Below, in pieces: positions 25,669-37,986 of a DNA stretch of 64,000 nt. The notes under the pieces were generated by a model. That model worked only from the letters and a program-made list of their open reading frames with translations. It was not told the DNA's origin and did no database searches. Source of the stretch: Sinobaca qinghaiensis (GTDB lineage: Bacteria > Bacillota > Bacilli > Bacillales > Marinococcaceae); assembly GCF_003610495.1 (NCBI RefSeq), contig NZ_RAPK01000010.1:248001-312000 (forward strand), in the 5' to 3' direction. The first letter of the stretch is position 1. Every line of letters begins with the position of its first letter. The position numbers and the translations under genes are program-made.

Positions 25669-26544
25669 ATGAATCAGCTGAATGATTTAAACAAGGCGCT
25701 TACGTATATAGAAGAAAATCTGGACGGCGAGATCGATTATGCAGCCGCAGCCAGAAAGGCGCTTTGTTCTGAATTTCATTTTAAACGCATGTTTTCTTTT
25801 CTGGCAGGCGTTTCCATCTCGGAGTATGTCCGGCGCCGCCGGTTAACGCTGGCTGCGTTTGAGCTGAATCAGAATGAGATCCGCATTGTGGATGCCGCTG
25901 TAAAATACGGGTATCACTCTCCCGATGCGTTTACCAGAGCGTTCCAGCAGCTGCACGGTCTTGCACCGTCCGAAGCCAGACAGAACAGCCAGCAGCTGAA
26001 GGCCTATCCGCCGATGACCTTTCAGCTTTCTATTAAAGGAGGAGAATCAATGAACTATCGAATGGAAGAAAAACAAGGATTTTATATTGCAGGAATCCAT
26101 AAGCGGGTTTCTATTGTGTTTGAAGGAGAAAATCCGGAAATCGCCGAAATGTGGAAATCCCTTACGAAAGAAAAAATCCAGGAACTGCAGGCTATCAGCA
26201 GCACCGATCCGAAAGGACTTATTCAGGCTTCGACGAACTTCTCGGAAGGCCGTATGCGGGAGGAAGGCGGACTGGACCATTATATCGGGGCCGCCGTCTC
26301 AGAAAAGCCGGACGGCTCTTACGATACGCTTTCCGTTCCTCCCCTGACCTGGGCGGTGTTCGAAGTGAGCGGTCCCTTTCCGGAGACCTTGCAGGAAACG
26401 TGGGGCCGTATTTATTCGGAATGGTTCCCATCCTCCGTGTACGAGCAGGCCGAAGGTCCGGAAATACTCTGGAATGAAAATGAGCACTTTGATTCCGACA
26501 CGTTTAAAAGTGAAATCTGGATTCCCGTTAGAAAAAACCGGTAA
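25669..26544 (+). CDS. AraC family transcriptional regulator with GyrI-like effector domain
   Basis: A 291-residue regulator. Residues 1-105 form an AraC double helix-turn-helix ([20 protein letters not shown] and [18 protein letters not shown]), and about 125-290 a GyrI-like/effector-binding domain ([10 protein letters not shown] to IWIPVRKN) that binds small, often lipophilic cationic ligands. Such Rob/BmrR-like arrangements usually sense toxic compounds and control efflux or detoxification genes; none lies beside it. AAGGAGGTGAAAGGG supports ATG 25669 instead of 25648. Divergent from the small LexA-controlled gene. Confidence 0.9.
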   Translation: MNQLNDLNKALTYIEENLDGEIDYAAAARKALCSEFHFKRMFSFLAGVSISEYVRRRRLTLAAFELNQNEIRIVDAAVKYGYHSPDAFTRAFQQLHGLAPSEARQNSQQLKAYPPMTFQLSIKGGESMNYRMEEKQGFYIAGIHKRVSIVFEGENPEIAEMWKSLTKEKIQELQAISSTDPKGLIQASTNFSEGRMREEGGLDHYIGAAVSEKPDGSYDTLSVPPLTWAVFEVSGPFPETLQETWGRIYSEWFPSSVYEQAEGPEILWNENEHFDSDTFKSEIWIPVRKNR

Positions 26545-26554
26545 CAAATACAAA

Positions 26555-26583
26555 AAGACAAGCCCAGCGCTTGTCTTTTTTTC
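26555..26583. terminator. Bidirectional terminator after AraC/GyrI gene
   Basis: AAAAGACAAGC / GCTTGTCTTTTTTT with short loop, between converging genes. Confidence 0.88.
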
Positions 26584-26598
26584 GTTATATATAATTTG

Positions 26599-27054
26599 TT
26601 ATTGCCCGCCCGCTTCTGTCTGCAGCGCCTGCAGAATCACCTGCTTTAAGTAGGGCGTCATTTCCTTTAGCTGCTCCACTGTATACACCCCGATAAAATA
26701 CTGGATGACCATGCCATCTACAAAAGCGACAAGAAACGAGGCGCCGTGCTGGTTATGCAGCGCAGGATACGCCTGTTCTGCGTCCAGCTCCTGCAGCTTT
26801 ACCCGGAGATGATCAACCATCTCATTAAAGGCACCAATAAAGGTGGTGGAATACACTTCCCCCGTGCTGTAGCGGCTTAAGACGGTTTTGATATTCTGGA
26901 TATTCTCATCGTTATACGTCCACGAATCATACAGAAACTGCTCCACAAACTCTTCCACGCTCCTGCTTTCGTTCTCTTTGACTGCTTTTATATAATCGTC
27001 TTCCAGCTTTTTCAGAATCTCGTCCATTCCCTCATGGGATATGCGGTCTTTCAT
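26599..27054 (-). CDS. TetR-type effector domain protein lacking a DNA-binding domain
   Basis: A 151-residue helical protein. Its whole length resembles the C-terminal ligand-binding domain of TetR regulators (an E/K-rich helix, then FVEQFLYDSWTYNDENIQNI and a final FVDGMVIQYFIG ... QALQTE), but the helix-turn-helix of about 45 residues is absent. AAAGGAGGATTTCTCT precedes the ATG, and no HTH-coding sequence is found upstream in any frame, so it is either a genuine HTH-less protein or the remnant of an old deletion that acquired a start. Assignment to TetR is by pattern only. Confidence 0.55.
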   Translation of the reverse strand: MKDRISHEGMDEILKKLEDDYIKAVKENESRSVEEFVEQFLYDSWTYNDENIQNIKTVLSRYSTGEVYSTTFIGAFNEMVDHLRVKLQELDAEQAYPALHNQHGASFLVAFVDGMVIQYFIGVYTVEQLKEMTPYLKQVILQALQTEAGGQ

Positions 27055-27297
27055 AGAGAAATCCTCCTTTTACCTTTGCTATTCCCTGTTTGTGCATGCC
27101 GCATCCTTGTTCTTTTTCACCTTCGTAAAAGCAGATATACTGTCAGGTTTCCTGTCATATTGTTTGCTTTTTTGACTAATAAATCTTTCTAAATCAGTAT
27201 TTACTGCGTTTTTTCTTCTTATTGCCGAACATTCCCCCTTGCACCTCCTCTGAGATTTCGCTATAATCAATTACTAAGAAGCGAATACTTATAGGTG

Positions 27298-27648
27298 ATG
27301 ATGGATATTATAGAAAATCAGACGGAAACAAAAAAACTGCTGGCCCATCTCTACAATGACATTTCCATTGATTTGTTTGGTGGTGGAACAACGCTGTTAA
27401 AGGTTTCTTTTCTGGAATCAGAATCGCTTATCACGATGCAGGCCCGACATAAGAAAGCTCCACGATCCAATGCGCTGGAAGAAGCTGCTCCTGAATTGAA
27501 GCAGCAGGTGGATTTCCGCCTTTCGCAGCTGTACAAGCAGCGAATGAAACAACGACTGGAGGAAGACTTTCACTGGGAGATTGAATCCTTGTTTCGTGAT
27601 TATGACGGTCCCACCCAGACAGCCTTCACCAATATTAAGCTGCGTTAA
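27298..27648 (+). CDS. Small cytoplasmic protein, possibly DUF2294-like
   Basis: About 116 residues; no signal or membrane segment. Features are FGGGTTLLKVSFLESESLIT followed by a basic-acidic helical C-terminal half (QLYKQRMKQRLEEDF). The length and strand-helix pattern resemble DUF2294 proteins (YbcI type), but the match is weak. Start is one of GTG 27295, ATG 27298 or ATG 27301; the ribosome site is poor (ATAGGTG). Divergent from the TetR-like gene. Function unknown. Confidence 0.5.
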   Translation: MMDIIENQTETKKLLAHLYNDISIDLFGGGTTLLKVSFLESESLITMQARHKKAPRSNALEEAAPELKQQVDFRLSQLYKQRMKQRLEEDFHWEIESLFRDYDGPTQTAFTNIKLR

Positions 27649-27784
27649 TCTGCGGCAGGACAGCTGATTTTGGACAAGTTCTAAAATAGGCATCCACCGC
27701 TGCGGATCTCTCAGAAACCAAACGTATTACCCTTACAACTGCATACAGAAATAATAAGTTTCTCTTTACTTTGTTTACAAAATA

Positions 27785-27830
27785 AAGGTGGCTTTATAGA
27801 TATTTTCTCTATAATGCCGCCTTTTTTTAT
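27785..27830 (+). terminator. Strong terminator-like hairpin ahead of the purine operon
   Basis: AGGTGGCTTTATAGA pairs with TCTATAATGCCGCCT (13 of 15 pairs), followed by seven T residues. It lies 137 bp after the preceding gene and 62 bp before the solute-binding protein gene, so it may end the first or attenuate the second. Confidence 0.7.
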
Positions 27831-27892
27831 TTTCCTTTTTTCTATCCATCATCACCGGTGGGCTTCAACTACACTATCTGGAGGTTTTTTTA

Positions 27893-28948
27893 ATGAAAAT
27901 GTCTATGAAATGTCTTGTTCCTTTGTCCCTGCTGATGCTTCCCCTCGCTGCCTGCGGTTCATCCGATGACGCAGCAGGCGGAGAAGAGCCGACGGAACTG
28001 GTAATATCCACGTGGGGATTTGCTGAAGATTTCTTTCGTGAAGAAGTGTATGCCCCGTTTGAAGAAGAACATAATGTAGAAATTGTACTAGAAACAGGAA
28101 ACAACTCAGAACGCCTGAATAAAATCCGCCAGGGCAACTCCAGCGTCGACTTGATTTATCTGTCTGATTATTACGCACAGCAGGGAATCAATGATGAACT
28201 TTTTGCTGAAATCAACCGGGACAACATCCCGAATATAGAAGACATCTATGAAATGGCCCAGGCACCAACCGGCGAGAATTACGGACCTGCCTATACCGTG
28301 AGTCAGCTGGGTATTGCCTACAATCCGGAAGAAACAGATGTGGAAATCACGTCCTGGGCAGACCTCTGGAATCCTGAACTCGAGAGCAGCATCGGCCTGC
28401 CGAGCATTACAGCTACCGCTGGTCCAATGGTACTCGACGCCGCTTCTGTCGTCAGCGGCAGTGAATCGTTTGATGAAGATGCTGCTTTCGCCCAGATGAA
28501 AGAGCTGAACCCGAACGTCGCCAATGAATACAGCCAGACTTCTGCCTACGTGAACATGTTTACACAGGGAGAAATTGCTGCCGGTCCAATTATGGAGATG
28601 TACGTAGCTGACTTGAAAGAAGCCGTGCCATCTACCGAATTTGTTACACCTGAAGAAGGCGCCTACGCTATCGTTAATACGGTGAATGTTATCGAAGGAA
28701 GCGAGAACCAGGAGCTTGCTGAAGAATTTATTAACTGGCAGCTGAGCGCGGAAGTTCAGGAAACAGCAGCTGCAGCAAAGGTGGATTCTCCCGTTAATAC
28801 AACTCTTGATCTCACCGATGAGGAAGCAGAAGGCATCACGTACGGAGCAGATACGGTAGAGAACCTGATTCTGTTGGATACCGAAATGATCAATGAACGC
28901 TCAGAAGAATGGATCGACCGCTGGAACCGGGAACTAACCCAGCAGTAA
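27893..28948 (+). CDS. ABC transporter substrate-binding lipoprotein, spermidine/putrescine (PotD) family
   Basis: A 351-residue type II periplasmic-binding-fold lipoprotein: signal with lipobox LAAC at about residues 18-21, then STWGFAEDFFREEVYAPFEEE and later YTVSQLGIAYNPE, typical of PotD-like proteins. It captures the substrate outside the membrane for the two permeases and ATPase encoded downstream. Its operon partners (nucleoside hydrolase, adenine deaminase) suggest a purine base or nucleoside rather than a polyamine as ligand; this is inference. GGAGGTTTTTTTA precedes the ATG. First gene of the operon. Confidence 0.9.
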   Translation: MKMSMKCLVPLSLLMLPLAACGSSDDAAGGEEPTELVISTWGFAEDFFREEVYAPFEEEHNVEIVLETGNNSERLNKIRQGNSSVDLIYLSDYYAQQGINDELFAEINRDNIPNIEDIYEMAQAPTGENYGPAYTVSQLGIAYNPEETDVEITSWADLWNPELESSIGLPSITATAGPMVLDAASVVSGSESFDEDAAFAQMKELNPNVANEYSQTSAYVNMFTQGEIAAGPIMEMYVADLKEAVPSTEFVTPEEGAYAIVNTVNVIEGSENQELAEEFINWQLSAEVQETAAAAKVDSPVNTTLDLTDEEAEGITYGADTVENLILLDTEMINERSEEWIDRWNRELTQQ

Positions 28949-28975
28949 TTCATTTATCGAAACAAAGGAGGCACT

Positions 28976-29944
28976 ATGATGTCCACAAAAAAAATCTGGC
29001 TGGATGTCGACACAGGGGTTGATGATGCGCTTGGGCTGCTTCTGGCCTGCGGCTCCCCTGCATTTGATATTAAAGCAGTATCGGTCACACACGGAAATGT
29101 ATCACTCGACCAGGCCGCAGCCAATACGCTGCAGGTACTTGATATCGTAGAGCGTCCGGACATTCCGGTATACAAAGGCGCTTCCCGTCCGCTCGTAAGA
29201 GCTCCCCTGTACGAACATGCGGTTCACGGAAAAGACGGCATAAGCGGCATGTCAGAAGAACGATACCTGGCTCAAAAGCCGGACGCAGGCTATGCACCTG
29301 AGCGCCTGATTGAAATGCTGCACGCTTATCCGCATGAACTAACGCTTATTTTCACCGGCCCTTTAACCAACCTTGCCCTGGCTCTGCAGCGGGATCCCGC
29401 GGCAGCCGGCCTCATCAATGAGGTCATATTCATGGGCGGCGTGGTGCATGGGCCGGGAAATATTACCCCGGCTGCAGAATTTAACACGTATGTGGACCCG
29501 GAGGCAGTGAAAGTAGTCCTGCACAGCGGTATTTCCCGGTTAACCCAGGTCGGGCTCGATGTAACCAAACAGGTTCTGCTTACTGAAGACAGGCTGCAGG
29601 CATTCAAACACTCTTATCCCTTTTGGGGAGATTGGATCGAACGTGTGACAACACAGTACCGGGAACGTTATTTTACCGTAAACGGTGTACGAGCCTGTGC
29701 ACTGCACGATCCGCTCGCGGTTGCAGCAGCCCTTACTCCGGAACTGCTGCAGACCGTTCCTTATTACACGGATATTGAATGCCGCAGCAGCATCTCGGAC
29801 GGAAGCCTCGTTGTGGATGAAAAAAACCGCCTGCAGAAAAGTCCTAATGCGTATATCGCACTGGGTGTGGATCTGCCGCTGTTTTTCAGCCTGTTTGAGA
29901 GAGCTGTCGCCCGGCTGCCTGAGCGGAAGGAGAATTCATCATGA
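28976..29944 (+). CDS. Nucleoside hydrolase (IunH family)
   Basis: A 322-residue enzyme that splits the N-glycosidic bond of ribonucleosides to base and ribose. Calcium-binding motif DVDTGVDDALG at the N-terminus, FTGPLTNLALAL, EFNTYVDPEA and the HDPLAVAAAL motif are all present. Start is ATG 28976 or 28979; AAAGGAGG suits either. It lies between the binding-protein gene and the first permease gene, whose ATG overlaps its stop (ATGA). Linked to import of its substrate and, through adenine deaminase, to purine salvage or use as nitrogen source. Confidence 0.94.
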   Translation: MMSTKKIWLDVDTGVDDALGLLLACGSPAFDIKAVSVTHGNVSLDQAAANTLQVLDIVERPDIPVYKGASRPLVRAPLYEHAVHGKDGISGMSEERYLAQKPDAGYAPERLIEMLHAYPHELTLIFTGPLTNLALALQRDPAAAGLINEVIFMGGVVHGPGNITPAAEFNTYVDPEAVKVVLHSGISRLTQVGLDVTKQVLLTEDRLQAFKHSYPFWGDWIERVTTQYRERYFTVNGVRACALHDPLAVAAALTPELLQTVPYYTDIECRSSISDGSLVVDEKNRLQKSPNAYIALGVDLPLFFSLFERAVARLPERKENSS

Positions 29945-30774
29945 AGCAGTATGGTAAATACCTTTTTCTTCTTCCCGGTCTTCTTGTACTTACATTATTT
30001 ATGATCATCCCGATTGCCGGAACCATTCTTTCCACCTTTTTTGATGCCGGGTCCTTTACGCTGGCCGGCTACATGCAGTACCTGCAGGATCCTTACTTTT
30101 TAAATATTCTATGGGTGACGCTCCGGACGAGCCTGCTGACTACACTGATCTGCATTCTTCTGGCGTTTCCTGCAGCCTACTACATATCCAAATGCCGGCC
30201 TCGCATGAAAATGATACTGCTTCTGCTGTCGATATTTCCACTGCTGACAAGTCCGGTCGTCCGGTCTTTCAGCTGGATGGTTATTCTCGGGAAAGGCGGC
30301 ATTATTGATAATACGATGGCTCTGTTTGGAAGCGACACGTCGATATCGATTCTTTATACTCCGACGGCTATCCTTATCGGACTGGTTCATCTGTTTCTGC
30401 CGTTAAGTATTATTACGCTCGTCGGCGTGATGGAAAATATCGGCGATGACGTCGTAGAGGCAGCCAAAAGCCTTGGTGCTTCCGCCTCTACTACCTTCTG
30501 GCATATTCTGCTTCCGCTAAGTGTGCCCGGCCTGATGACCGGAAGTATTCTTGTATTTGTGGGAAGCTTTACGGCTTATACAACACCGGCCCTGCTCGGA
30601 GGACGGGAGAGCGTCATTTCGACCTTTTTATATCAGAATGCAGTGACATTAAATGACTGGCAGCTGGCTTCGGTTGTAGCCACCATTATGATTGTGCTTT
30701 CCTTTGTCGTGATTGGCATCATGAACTGGCTGGCCGGCAAAGTCGCTGTACGGGGAGGGAATATTCGTGGCTAA
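29941..30774 (+). CDS. ABC transporter permease, PotB-like
   Basis: A 277-residue membrane protein with six hydrophobic segments and the EAA motif EAAKSLGASASTTFWHILLP that contacts the ATPase. Belongs to the polyamine/opine/phosphonate permease family. It overlaps the nucleoside hydrolase by 4 bp and the next permease by 8 bp. Confidence 0.92.
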   Translation: MKQYGKYLFLLPGLLVLTLFMIIPIAGTILSTFFDAGSFTLAGYMQYLQDPYFLNILWVTLRTSLLTTLICILLAFPAAYYISKCRPRMKMILLLLSIFPLLTSPVVRSFSWMVILGKGGIIDNTMALFGSDTSISILYTPTAILIGLVHLFLPLSIITLVGVMENIGDDVVEAAKSLGASASTTFWHILLPLSVPGLMTGSILVFVGSFTAYTTPALLGGRESVISTFLYQNAVTLNDWQLASVVATIMIVLSFVVIGIMNWLAGKVAVRGGNIRG

Positions 30775-31549
30775 TCGATGGCTCGGCTTTGTTACATTAC
30801 TCGTATTTACCTTTCTACTCGGTCCGCTCGTGATTATGCTTGTCTCTTCGTTCGGTGAGGCCGGTGTGCTTCAGTTTCCTCCTGAAAACTGGTCGCTTAA
30901 ATGGTATGCCAATATTTTTCAGGGCAGCATGTTTATGACGGCTTTTCAGACATCGATTCTTGTTTCCTTTGCCGGCAATATGCTGGCACTCCTTGTCGGA
31001 CTGCCGGCAGCCTATGCTATGAGCCGGTTTCAATTTAAAGGAAAAGCATTTCTGCAGACACTCTTTATTTCTCCGGTACTGATTCCAGGTATCGTACTCG
31101 GTTTTGCGCTTCTACGCTACATTATCGTAACCTTTCAGATTCCTGTTTATACGGCGCTTTTTATAGGCCATACGATCATCATGCTCCCTTTTATCGTACG
31201 GGTCATTTCCTCCAACCTCGACAACTTCGACTTCTCGATTGAAGAAGCAGCGGTCAGTCTTGGTGCGAGCCGCGTCGGCGCATTCTTCCGCATCGTTCTG
31301 CCGAATATCAAATCCGGCATTATCGCAGGGGTACTGATTGCTTTTCTCGAGTCCTTTAATAATGTAGATATTTCTGTCTTTATGACAGGACCCGGCGTAA
31401 GCACACTCCCTATTCAAATGCTTACCTATGTGGAGAACTATTTCGATCCGACGATTGCCGCGCTGTCTGTTCTCTTAATGGCATTAACGGCTGTGCTGAT
31501 GTTTGTCATTGAGCGTCTTGTCGGTATATCCTATTTCACTAAAAAATAA
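30767..31549 (+). CDS. ABC transporter permease, PotC-like
   Basis: A 260-residue permease with six hydrophobic segments and EAA motif EEAAVSLGASRVGAFFRIVLP. Start codon is GTG at 30767, eight bases inside the preceding gene, with GGGGAGGGAATATTC as ribosome site. Forms the heterodimeric channel with the PotB-like protein. Confidence 0.92.
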   Translation: MANRWLGFVTLLVFTFLLGPLVIMLVSSFGEAGVLQFPPENWSLKWYANIFQGSMFMTAFQTSILVSFAGNMLALLVGLPAAYAMSRFQFKGKAFLQTLFISPVLIPGIVLGFALLRYIIVTFQIPVYTALFIGHTIIMLPFIVRVISSNLDNFDFSIEEAAVSLGASRVGAFFRIVLPNIKSGIIAGVLIAFLESFNNVDISVFMTGPGVSTLPIQMLTYVENYFDPTIAALSVLLMALTAVLMFVIERLVGISYFTKK

Positions 31550-31565
31550 TGGAGGCTTCCTTACT

Positions 31566-32642
31566 ATGTCACATGTTTCCCTGCAAAACGTAGCCGTGGC
31601 CTATCAAAAAACAAATATATTGGAAAACTTCAACCTTGATATTCCGGAAGGAGAACTCGTTTCCCTTCTCGGCCCGAGCGGCTGCGGGAAAACGACCACA
31701 CTCCGTCTTGTAGCTGGATTTCTGCAGTCCCATCAGGGAAGTATCCAGGTTGGCGGAAAAGATTATACTACCGTTCCGGTAAACAAGCGCAACTTTGGCT
31801 TTGTATTTCAGAACTATGCCCTCTTCCCCCATATGTCTATCTTCGATAATATTGCATTCGGCCTGCGCCAGCGGAAAGTGTCCAAAAAAGACACATACAC
31901 AAAGGTGATGGAAATGCTTGAGCTCGTCGGCTTGCAGCACTTTGAAAACCGCTTTCCCAAGGAGCTTTCCGGGGGCCAGAAGCAGCGCGTCGCTATTGCG
32001 CGGGCGCTCGTCATCAATCCGGACCTGCTTTTATTTGATGAACCGCTCAGCAACCTCGATGCGAATCTGCGGGTCAGTATGCGCTCGGAAATCCGCCGCA
32101 TCCAGCAGGAATCGGGAATTGCTGCTATTTATGTATCTCATGATCAGGAAGAATGCTTTTCCATTTCCGACCGGGTCGCGATTATGAACAAAGGCGTGAT
32201 TGAACAGCTCGATCACCCTGCAGCTATATACCACCGGCCCCGTACGTCTTTTGTGGCTTCTTTTATCGGATTTAAAAATTTCCTCCGCTTTGACCGGCGC
32301 AGTGAAAATGGCCAAAAACCTATTTTTTATAAAGGAGACAGCACGTTTGCCGTCTCTTATGAAAAAGACACGGGCAGTATGACCGGAGTAATCCGTCCGG
32401 ACGATATCCGCATTAAACCAGCCGGACCGCCTGTAACGGAAAACGAACTGAGCGGTACAATTATTACCGCTATTTTTCTTGGCAGAAGTTATCAGTATGA
32501 AGTCAAGACCGAGCACGGCAGCTTCACAGCCAATCAGGAAATGACCATTCCCTTTCAGAGCGGAGATTCAGTGGTACTGGATATGCCGCCCCACAAATGG
32601 GTGCTCGTGGAAGAATCGGAGGTTCCGTCTTATGCAGGTTGA
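31566..32642 (+). CDS. ABC transporter ATP-binding protein, PotA-like
   Basis: A 358-residue ATPase: Walker A GPSGCGKTT (36-44), Q-loop FQNYALFPHMS, signature LSGGQKQR, Walker B LLLFDEPLSNLD, H-loop YVSHDQEE, followed by a C-terminal TOBE domain (about 270-355). It energises the two permeases. An earlier in-frame start at 31503 lies in the preceding gene; TGGAGG at 31551-31556 supports ATG 31566. It overlaps the adenine deaminase gene by 11 bp. Confidence 0.94.
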   Translation: MSHVSLQNVAVAYQKTNILENFNLDIPEGELVSLLGPSGCGKTTTLRLVAGFLQSHQGSIQVGGKDYTTVPVNKRNFGFVFQNYALFPHMSIFDNIAFGLRQRKVSKKDTYTKVMEMLELVGLQHFENRFPKELSGGQKQRVAIARALVINPDLLLFDEPLSNLDANLRVSMRSEIRRIQQESGIAAIYVSHDQEECFSISDRVAIMNKGVIEQLDHPAAIYHRPRTSFVASFIGFKNFLRFDRRSENGQKPIFYKGDSTFAVSYEKDTGSMTGVIRPDDIRIKPAGPPVTENELSGTIITAIFLGRSYQYEVKTEHGSFTANQEMTIPFQSGDSVVLDMPPHKWVLVEESEVPSYAG

Positions 32643-34335
32643 TACACTTATTCTCGGGGCCCGCGTTTTCAACAGCTATATCAAGCGCTTCGAGGTGAAA
32701 AACGCAGCGCTGCTCGATAGTCGTTTTTTCTACATCGGCGATCGGGGCCCAGCTGATTTTCAGGCAGACTCAGTGGTTCATGCAGAAGGCAAATGGATGA
32801 TTCCAGGCCTGATCGATATTCATCTGCATATTGAAAGCTCGATGGTCTCCCCTGCTGTTTTTTCTGAAGCTTTATTGGAGCGCGGAATAACTACCATTGT
32901 TCCCGAGCCGCATGAAATGGCCAATGTGTTCGGCCTGGAAGGGGTGCAGCAGATGATCAACGTCAGCCGGGAATGCGCAGTGGATATGTTTTATGCCATT
33001 CCAAGCTCCGTTCCGGCAACCGATTGGGAAACGACGGGAGGCTCTATCGCGATCGAGGACGTGGAGACCTTAATTCAGTCGGAGTCTGTGGCCTGTATGG
33101 GAGAAATTATGAATTACAACGATATCGTCCAGCAGAAAAACGGACGGACGCTGGAACTGCTGGATTATCTTCGCCGCCATCACCCTGCGATGATTATCGA
33201 AGGGCACGTCCCCCGGCTGATGGATCTGGATCTGCAGCGGATGCTGTATGCCGGCGTGAACTCCGACCATACCCACCAGACCGTGGAAGGGCTGGAAGAG
33301 CGTATTAAAGCGGGTATGTTTGTAGAGATTCAGGAAAAATCAATGTCGGCACCGGTGATGGACTATTTAATACAGGAAGACGTTAACGAACACTTCTGCT
33401 TTGTGACCGATGACATTATGCCGGACGATCTGCATCGGACCGGCCACCTGGATATGATTCTCCGCAAAGCGGTACGGATGGGGATGAGCCCGGAGGATGC
33501 CTTATATGCATGCACCTTCACACCCGCGCGCCGCATGGGATTCAGTGACCGCGGCGCCATTAAGGCAGGAAGCAACGCGGACTTTGTACTGCTGAACGAT
33601 CTGGAGACGTTTACTGTGGACCGTGTTTATAAAAATGGAAAGCCTTCAGTCCCATATCAGGCAGTGGATTCAGACCGTAAAGCTTTTCCTGATTCTTTCT
33701 ATAAAAGCATCCGCCTTTCCGATTTATCAGGAGATGATTTTCGTATTCCTGTGTTGACAACGGATGTTTCATCGCTGCAGCGGGTCATTATGGTAAAGGA
33801 CGGCTCTACATTTACGACGGAAGAGCAACACGACATTACTGTCTCCGGACAGGAGCTGCTGTGGGAAAACAGCTCCTTTGGCCTGCTTTCCACTTTTGAA
33901 CGCTACGGCAGGAACGGAAACCATTCCCACGTTCTCATAGGCGGCGATGTTCTTGACCGCGGAGCCGTGGCTACGTCTTATTCCCACGATAACCATAATC
34001 TGCTCGTTGCCGGACACAGCGCTTCCGATATGGCGCTCGCGGCCAACGAGGTCATTGCTCACCAAGGCGGAATCTGTGTGGTTGAAAATGGCGAAGTGCT
34101 TGCCATGATCTATCTCCCTGTTGGGGGCATCCTGACCGAAGAACCATTACAGTCGTTTGCCCCAAAGGTGCAGAAGGTCCGCGATGCCTTGAAGCAGTTG
34201 GGGTACCGCCATTACAATCCTTTTATGTCTCTCAGTACCCTCTCCCTGCCGGTCAGCCCGGCGCTGAAGCTAACGGACCAGGGACTGATAGATGTACAGA
34301 AGGGCTGTATTGTATCCACCGCTGTAAACGACTAG
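32632..34335 (+). CDS. adeC: Adenine deaminase
   Basis: A 567-residue amidohydrolase that converts adenine to hypoxanthine and ammonia. The family signature HLHIESSM (64-71), IIEGHVPRL, NSDHTHQTVEGL and the metal-binding DDIMPDDL segment are intact, with C-terminal GHSASDMALAANEV. Length fits bacterial Ade/AdeC. The ATG at 32632 lies 11 bp inside the transporter ATPase gene, indicating coupled translation. With the nucleoside hydrolase it gives a route adenosine to adenine to hypoxanthine. Confidence 0.95.
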   Translation: MQVDTLILGARVFNSYIKRFEVKNAALLDSRFFYIGDRGPADFQADSVVHAEGKWMIPGLIDIHLHIESSMVSPAVFSEALLERGITTIVPEPHEMANVFGLEGVQQMINVSRECAVDMFYAIPSSVPATDWETTGGSIAIEDVETLIQSESVACMGEIMNYNDIVQQKNGRTLELLDYLRRHHPAMIIEGHVPRLMDLDLQRMLYAGVNSDHTHQTVEGLEERIKAGMFVEIQEKSMSAPVMDYLIQEDVNEHFCFVTDDIMPDDLHRTGHLDMILRKAVRMGMSPEDALYACTFTPARRMGFSDRGAIKAGSNADFVLLNDLETFTVDRVYKNGKPSVPYQAVDSDRKAFPDSFYKSIRLSDLSGDDFRIPVLTTDVSSLQRVIMVKDGSTFTTEEQHDITVSGQELLWENSSFGLLSTFERYGRNGNHSHVLIGGDVLDRGAVATSYSHDNHNLLVAGHSASDMALAANEVIAHQGGICVVENGEVLAMIYLPVGGILTEEPLQSFAPKVQKVRDALKQLGYRHYNPFMSLSTLSLPVSPALKLTDQGLIDVQKGCIVSTAVND

Positions 34336-34355
34336 AAAGCCGTTTTTATAAAGAA

Positions 34356-34391
34356 AAAGGGACAAGCCTGACACGGCTTGTCCCTTCGTTT
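34356..34391. terminator. Terminator after adenine deaminase gene
   Basis: AAGGGACAAGCC / GGCTTGTCCCTT perfect stem, then CGTTTTT; also usable by the converging glucosidase gene. Confidence 0.88.
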
Positions 34392-37867
<3,476 letters not shown>

Positions 37868-37881
37868 TCATTTTTTTCAAA

Positions 37882-37946
37882 GAAAAAAACCTAAACTACG
37901 GGAAAGACAGGAGATATCACGCCTGTGTTTTCCGTAGTTTAGGTTT
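37882..37946 (-). terminator. Conditional terminator in the bglP leader
   Basis: On the minus strand AAACCTAAACTACGG pairs with CCGTAGTTTAGGTTT around an internal hairpin and is followed by a T-rich tract. Its 5' arm overlaps the RAT site, so LicT binding excludes it. Confidence 0.9.
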
Positions 37947-37970
37947 TGCCTCCAACATGAGTTACAACCC
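37941..37970 (-). promoter_or_regulatory. RAT (ribonucleic antiterminator) 2, in bglP leader
   Basis: RNA-sense sequence begins GGGTTGTAACTCATG and ends GGAGGCAAAACC, matching the LicT/SacY/BglG RAT consensus (GGATTGTTACTG...GCAGGCAAAACC). Confidence 0.87.
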
Positions 37971-37986
37971 TAAAGGGTAAACCTAT

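Noticed and set aside
27079-27270. 63-codon minus-strand frame upstream of the TetR-like domain gene
   Set aside because: Examined as possible missing HTH; it is basic but contains no helix-turn-helix pattern and is in another context, no ribosome site.
27649-27892. Possible purine riboswitch ahead of the purine operon
   Set aside because: The conserved three-way-junction loops of purine aptamers are not visible; only a simple terminator-like hairpin is present.
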